In this document: piece after piece, positions 59,178 to 64,000 of the stretch
Position numbering within the stretch: position 1 is the stretch's first letter
Layout: every line of letters starts with the position of its first letter
Source: Phascolarctos cinereus
Taxonomy: Eukaryota; Chordata; Mammalia; Diprotodontia; Phascolarctidae
Direction: 5' to 3'
Assembly (NCBI RefSeq): GCF_002099425.1
Contig: NW_018343979.1
Coordinates: 3,893,501-3,957,500, forward strand
DNA: 64,000 bases
Translations under genes and position numbers: made by a program
Notes under the pieces: model-generated
Told to the model about the DNA's origin: nothing
Database searches by the model: none
What the model saw: the letters and a program-made list of their open reading frames with translations, nothing else

Positions 59178-60281
59178 CTTAAAAAGAACAAATTAAACCA
59201 ATTACTATGAAGCATTATATCACAAAAATATACAACTATAAGAAGAACAACAAATGGCAATACAGCATGTCCACTGGCACATACAATCTTTCTAGTAAAA
59301 AAATGAAGACAATTATTAGCAAGAATGTGAAGCTCACCCAGGGAAATATTACTGAACCAAATAAAGGCATAAAATAATGCCTCTGAAAACTGCTATTGCT
59401 TTAGTGCTGACAATTGCAACAATGTTTTGCTTTCCTATAAAGCCTATAGAGGAAAATATTCAGCAAATATAAATAAATAAATAAAGCAATCCCTTACAAA
59501 TCATTACTATATTATACCTAACTCCCAATATATTGATGAACAATTCAGACCTAAAGAAAGTGACCTATTCAAGGTCAGTCAATGGCAAATCTAAGAACAG
59601 AGCATGAAAACAGTCAACTTTCAAACTTCAGCTTTTGCCTTTAAGGTAACATTATCTCTACTGTCATTTATTCCCACCACTGTTCCTTCTACCATTAGTG
59701 TGGCTGTAGGCAATGGTATGTGGTGTGGAATATTGAGAAAGTATATTGCTTTTTAAAAAAAGTTTTCTATTCCTTTTTTAATTTTTTTTCCTCCTCTTTG
59801 TTTTAAAAATTTCCTTAGAGAAACAGAATATTAAATACATACTACAAAACCATATTAAAAAGAGAATAATAGAAACATAGAAGTTACAAATTAAAAATAA
59901 GACTGATCAAATAGTTGATAACTGTGTTTTGATGAAGCTAAACAAATTCAGTGTGAATAACTAATGATATAATAATAATATTTGACATGTCTTTCTATAT
60001 ATAAAAGCAACTTCATTTACATATAGAATCATAGAACTTGGAGCTGAAAGGCACAAGAACAAATATTTAATAGACACCTACTATGTACAGGGCACCATGC
60101 TAAGTGTTTGTATGAATGCAGAGTTATATATGGACACTCACTCCTTCATTCAATTAACATTAAACATTGGTTGGAATTTATTTAAGCCTATGTGACTCTG
60201 GTAAGAATTAGAACAGATCATGATTAAATCAGGATTTTTTTGGCAAATAGTTATGAGAAAAGCTCCACTGTTTTTTCCTGA

Positions 60282-60635
60282 TGGGTTTGTTTCCTGCCAA
60301 AAAAAGAGAGAAAGTTTCAGTTTCAATCCTTATTTTCATATTGTTCAGTGAGCTAATTAATCACCTTAATTATAATCTTTATTATCCCCAAAACCATAAC
60401 ATTTCATTCAGTTATAAAGATTGTAGTAAATGAAAATGGCCTGAATTAGTCATATAATTTCCATCTGTTCTATTTAGGATATAGGAAAATTCAGGAGGAG
60501 ATACCTTTATTTATTTAGGGAAGGCATTTTCAGTAGAAATTAACTTTATTCATTCAGCATATATTAACTAATTCCTACCATAGAGAAGTTTCTGAAATAC
60601 TACCTACATGCACATAAGACTATGACTTTTAAGAT
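60282..60635 (+). repeat. Dispersed repeat of unknown family, copy B
   Basis: TTTTCAGTAGAAATTAACTT, ATTCATTCAGCATATATTA and flanking blocks match 49356-49680. No terminal repeats or coding sequence seen. Confidence 0.55.
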
Positions 60636-60654
60636 AACTTTCATGTCTGTAAGA

Positions 60655-60825
60655 CCTACCCCTTTAATGTTTGTAAGGCATTTTGCATATACTATCATAT
60701 TTCATCCTCACAACAATCCATTTTTACTATCACAGTATTACATATGAGGAAACTGGAGGGTCAGTGAGTTTTAAGTAAATCACTCAGGATCACATAGTTT
60801 GTAAGTATCTGAGGCAGGATTTGTC
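60655..60825 (-). repeat. MIR, antisense
   Basis: GCATTTTGCATATACTATCA, ATCCTCACAACAATCC, ATGAGGAAACTGGAGGGTCA, TCAGGATCACATAGTTTGTA, AGGCAGGATTTG. Confidence 0.75.
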
Positions 60826-60879
60826 AGTTAATCAATAGTCATTAAACATTATAAAACCCCTATTACAAGCCAGCAACTT

Positions 60880-61230
60880 TGCTGAAAGCTGAGATACAAA
60901 GAAAAACAAAAACAAACAAACAAAAAAATGAAAAAAGCTCCTGTTCTCAAGGAGCTAACAGATTAGTGGGGAAGTTAGTATTTCAGTAACTATGTATAAA
61001 TATGATATATAATGGATTAACTCTAAGTAATCTCAGAGGGAAGGCACAAAAATTAAAGGAGGGTTGGGAAAGACTTCTTACAGAAGGTGAGAATCTAGCT
61101 GAGATTTGAAAGAAGCCAGGTAAGCCAAAGATGGAAATTAGGAAGGAGAAAATTCCAGGCATGGGGGACAGTCAGTGAAAATGCTCAGTAGAAAGAAGGA
61201 ATGCTGTGTCAAGAGCCCTGGTTTCTTTGA
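60880..61230 (+). repeat. Ancient interspersed repeat, family unresolved
   Basis: CTGTTCTCAAGGAGCTAACA, GGAAAGACTTCTTACAGAAG, AGCTGAGATTTGAAAGAAGC, AAATTCCAGGCATGGGGGAC. Same order of blocks as 33430-34180. Confidence 0.55.
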
Positions 61231-61814
61231 CTATTTCTATTAAATGGCTGAGAAACTAAGAGACATCTGAAGTGTTTCCTTGGCAGACTGTGGAGGAGGA
61301 AATTGTCCAGAGGGGAAGGGAAGGACAACAGGATCAAGGTGAGATTTCAGTGACCCAATCTGTGTGTAGATTCAGATCAACTGGCTCTCTTGTAGCCCAG
61401 AATAGAAATATAGGAGGGAAACAAGGAGCATGAGAGTAGTAGAGAAGAGGTATGAGTCAGACTTTTAGAATTCTATGTAGGGACACATTCTTGGATGAGT
61501 TTCATTGTCATAACCATATATAATTTTAGGTTGGAAAGTACCTTAGAGATCATCAAGGCAACTCCTTCTTCTCCTTTTTTTTTTTTTTTACAAAATAATA
61601 ATGTAGTAACTGACTTTTGAATAGTCCTTCAAAGTTTTTCAAATGCTTTGCCTACATCAGCTCAGAGGTCCCTTACAGCTCTGTGATTCTATGAGTTTAT
61701 TGCTTTATTGTTAGCATCCTCTCTTCCCTCTCACTCCCTCTATTGGGATAATCTACAGGTTTTAGGAAAAGTAAAAGCCTCTCCTTTTGATAATAAACCA
61801 ATTTAAACAGCAGT

Positions 61815-61965
61815 CATGCAATTAATAATATGCCCATTTTGTAGATAAGGTAGCTGAGGTTCATAGACCTGATGTCTTTTGCCCATGATTAAACATCTGA
61901 ATGAGTAATGTCATAAGTGTGACTTGAACACAGATCTCCTGACTCTAAGCCCAAGGTTCTTTTAA
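61815..61965 (-). repeat. MIR, antisense
   Basis: CCATTTTGTAGATAAGGTAG, TTTTGCCCATGATTAAACAT, CTTGAACACAGATCTCCTGA, CTAAGCCCAAGG. Confidence 0.65.
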
Positions 61966-63436
61966 CTTCTGAAGCATGCTATTCCTCTCTTCCATTTTGT
62001 GAAATTTTTCCCCTAGACATACTCATGATACCCCCTTTTATCTATATTCTTTGTGTCATTTTCATATTGATTGAGGCCAAAGGAAATACCTTCTATGGCT
62101 GAGCCTACGCAAATCTGTAAGAAAGAGAGTGGTTTTTCGTTTGTTTTTAGTCAACATCTATAGTTCCTTATATACTACTCTACCCTGATTGGTCCTCCCT
62201 CCTCCAAAGCATGTAACAGCCCTGATGCCTGCTGGCTACCCAGCATCTCCAATTGTGGTTCCCCTCCTCCAAAAGGCTGCCATCTCTTGGAACTCTACAA
62301 CTATTATGGATGCTTTGCCTCTTTAGATGGGTATTAATATTTTTAAAGATAATATTTTTTTCCTCCAGAAATCTTCCCAAATGTATCCACTCTATGACCA
62401 GCTCCCTAACAACAGAGACCACATACAGAGGAGATCAGACTTGGCATCTGCAAACCCTACTCAGTCTTAGATCTTAAAATTCTATGATAACAAAGAGGAA
62501 TCTCACATTAAAACTGAAGGATGTGGAATTAAGAAGGCAGCCTAGGAGTGTGTGTAGTCAAGACTGACAGCTTTCTCACTGTCCTATTTTATCTGCCTCT
62601 TTAGATCTTTTTAGATTTAGGAGTATAGATTTGGAGCTTGAGAACAAACTTAGAAACCTCTTCTGAATTGAAACAATTTCAATGATATTTTTATATTGTT
62701 TGTTTGGGGTATGTAAAGAAACATAGACATATATGCATATATATCCCAAACAAAGATGTATATGATATTTATGTAGCTATAGATACAATATTATATTTTC
62801 TAGGCAGAAAATACAGTATGAAAAGAAAATATTCTTAAATCAGAAAAAAGCATTGTCAAAACATCCTAACACCATCAGGGTAGGAAGAAGTAAAAGGAAA
62901 TAGGGATCATGAAAGTACCCAAGGAGCATTAGGAGAACCAAACTGGAAATTCTGGAATCTGCTAACAAGACCTGATCTGTAGACCTCAGCAAGGTTAAAG
63001 CTGCATAGATATACCAGTCTAATTCCCATGGGGATGTTTGAATAATCATTTAGCAATTTAAGAATGGGAAAGAGTACTTCCAAATCCCTGCTGAAAGATG
63101 TAGCAATATAAAAGGCTTCATGGCAAACTGGACATATCAAATGTTTCCTTTTTTTCTGATTCTTCTATACTTGAATATATATAACTAACAACCTGTTAGC
63201 AAAACTGAGACAAATATGAAAGTAAACATTTTAATATGGAATTAACTTCTTCATAATGGACTTGGGCATGTGTTTCTTTAGCATAATCCCCATGTTCCTA
63301 TTTTTATGGATTCTATGAATGTATTTTAAACTGTATATATCATCAAAATATTATTTTATAAGGATCTTTTAAAGTTTATAATTACTGTCAAACCCTCTAA
63401 ATGTTAACATATGACTTTTTTTAAACTTTTTTTTTT

Positions 63437-63722
63437 AAACTTGGTTTCTCTATCTCTCCCAGGCCAGAAATACAATGACTAGTAACAGTTTTTTTTTTTA
63501 AATCCCACTACATACAATGACTAGTAACAGTTTTTTTTTTTTTAAATCCCACTACATATTGCCATGGAAATTTGGAGCTGCTCCTTTCTAACCTGGGTGA
63601 AATCACGCCTCCACAGGCAGGTACAGACACCTGATCAGCTTTGGCCTTCCTGAGCTCAAGTAATCCACTAACTTCAGCCTCCCTATAGCAGGAATTATAA
63701 GGACTGCAACATTACATCCAGT
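63437..63722 (-). pseudogene. RN7SL (pseudogene): 7SL (SRP) RNA retropseudogene
   Basis: 7SL RNA is the scaffold of the signal recognition particle. On the minus strand this copy matches it in order across its length. Near 63690-63650: TTGCAGTCCTTATAATTCC, GGGAGGCTGAAG, GGATTACTTGAGCTCAGG (7SL: GGGAGGCTGAGGCTGGAGGA, CGCTTGAGTCCAGGAG). Then CTGATCAGGTGTCTGTACC, TTTCACCCAGGTTAGAAAGG, AGCAGCTCCAAATTTCC, GTAGTGGGATTT, and finally GGCCTGGGAGAGATAGAG (7SL: GCCTGGGCAACATAGCGAG) followed by an A-rich tail. The full-length order and tail mark an L1-made retrocopy. It is too diverged to work and carries an internal 42-bp tandem duplication. An Alu is unlikely, since the central 7SL S-domain is present and marsupials lack Alus. 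Confidence 0.78.
63471..63556. repeat. 42-bp tandem duplication inside the 7SL pseudogene
   Basis: TACAATGACTAGTAACAG, a T-run, then AAATCCCACTACA occurs twice (63471-63512 and 63513-63556), identical except for T-run length. Confidence 0.9.
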
Positions 63723-64000
63723 TCCACTTAACTTTGAATGTCAGAAACCAAAGCCTGAAACTACCTTGGATTCTAAACAAGAAAAATGGTGATTACAAAT
63801 ATCTTTTATTAAGGATCCTATAAGACGTGTCCAAATCATATTTAAGGGCCTGTCATTGATTGTCAAAATGGTAACATGAAATAGCATTACCATTAGACAG
63901 ATGAAGAAACCACAACAGGGAAAAGTTGAATACTATTCCAGTCCCTCTGAAATGAATCAGGAAGTCAACAATAACACTACTTCCACTAACAACATCAGAA

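Larger units (their letters stand above)
59178..64000 (-). other. TRDN intron (partial, upstream of first exon seen)
   Basis: Holds a copy of a dispersed unknown repeat, antisense MIR remnants, an ancient unresolved repeat and the 7SL pseudogene. 61970-63400 and 63730-64000 show nothing identifiable. Confidence 0.6.

Noticed and set aside
63437-63722. Alu element
   Set aside because: Marsupials lack Alu, and the copy includes the central 7SL S-domain that Alus have lost.
1-64000. CRISPR arrays, operons, phage or bacterial defence systems, tRNA genes
   Set aside because: Nothing of the kind is present. Composition, SINEs and spliced micro-exons are those of a vertebrate nuclear genome. The tRNA-like sequences are SINE heads.

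Overview
This is AT-rich vertebrate DNA with no compact coding regions. The dense tRNA-headed SINEs, whose head reads roughly GGGGCAGCTAGGTGGCACAG, the MAR1-like SINEs with an RTE-like tail (TATCTTTGCCAAGAAAA, ending in CAACAACAA), and the marsupial-style L1 3' ends point to a marsupial (metatherian). The species cannot be fixed from sequence alone. Most of the DNA is old LINE, SINE, DNA-transposon and retroviral debris.

The host gene is triadin (TRDN), on the minus strand. Seven very small exons with consensus splice sites encode consecutive pieces of the lysine/glutamate-rich luminal tail. In gene order they lie at 59124-59177, 38400-38426, 27083-27109, 17440-17460, 9944-9976, 9827-9853 and 1889-1936. 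All are phase 1 on both sides and a multiple of three long, so each can be skipped without loss of frame. The pieces (PGKASEAKQGTIKVATQ, TSKKEEKE, SKIKKTAD, EHSKEK, QEKKDKHVEP, AKSTKKEAP, TERSKAEVAAASTKK) line up in order with mammalian triadin as I remember it. Neither end of the gene is in the window.

Layout by coordinate. 0-2.5 kb: the most downstream exon and a MIR. 2.5-9.8 kb: a SINE, an L1 3' end, and a twin-primed (half-inverted) L1 carrying a fold-back DNA transposon. 9.8-10 kb: two exons 90 bp apart. 10-17 kb: CR1/L3, SINEs and a 1.2-kb L2. 18-21.5 kb: a DNA transposon inside a MIR, then a gammaretrovirus-like fossil that runs from R to R and ends in an A-run, as a retroposed viral RNA would. 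21.5-27 kb: nested MIR, SINE and hAT remnants. 28-32 kb: an old L1 end and a HAL1-like (ORF1-only) LINE. 32-38 kb: microsatellites and an ancient unresolved repeat. 39.7-41.5 kb: a 287-bp inverted duplication whose loop holds an L1 inserted into a SINE. 42-50 kb: L2, MAR1, MIR and CR1 fragments. 50-58 kb: a HAL1-in-HAL1 nest with further SINE and L1 insertions. 63.4-63.7 kb: a retroposed 7SL (SRP RNA) pseudogene.

I see no operon, CRISPR array, defence system or other new multi-gene system. The best-supported unusual items are the triadin micro-exon chain, the R-to-R retroviral copy, the 7SL pseudogene, the inverted duplication and the nested LINEs with readable target-site duplications.
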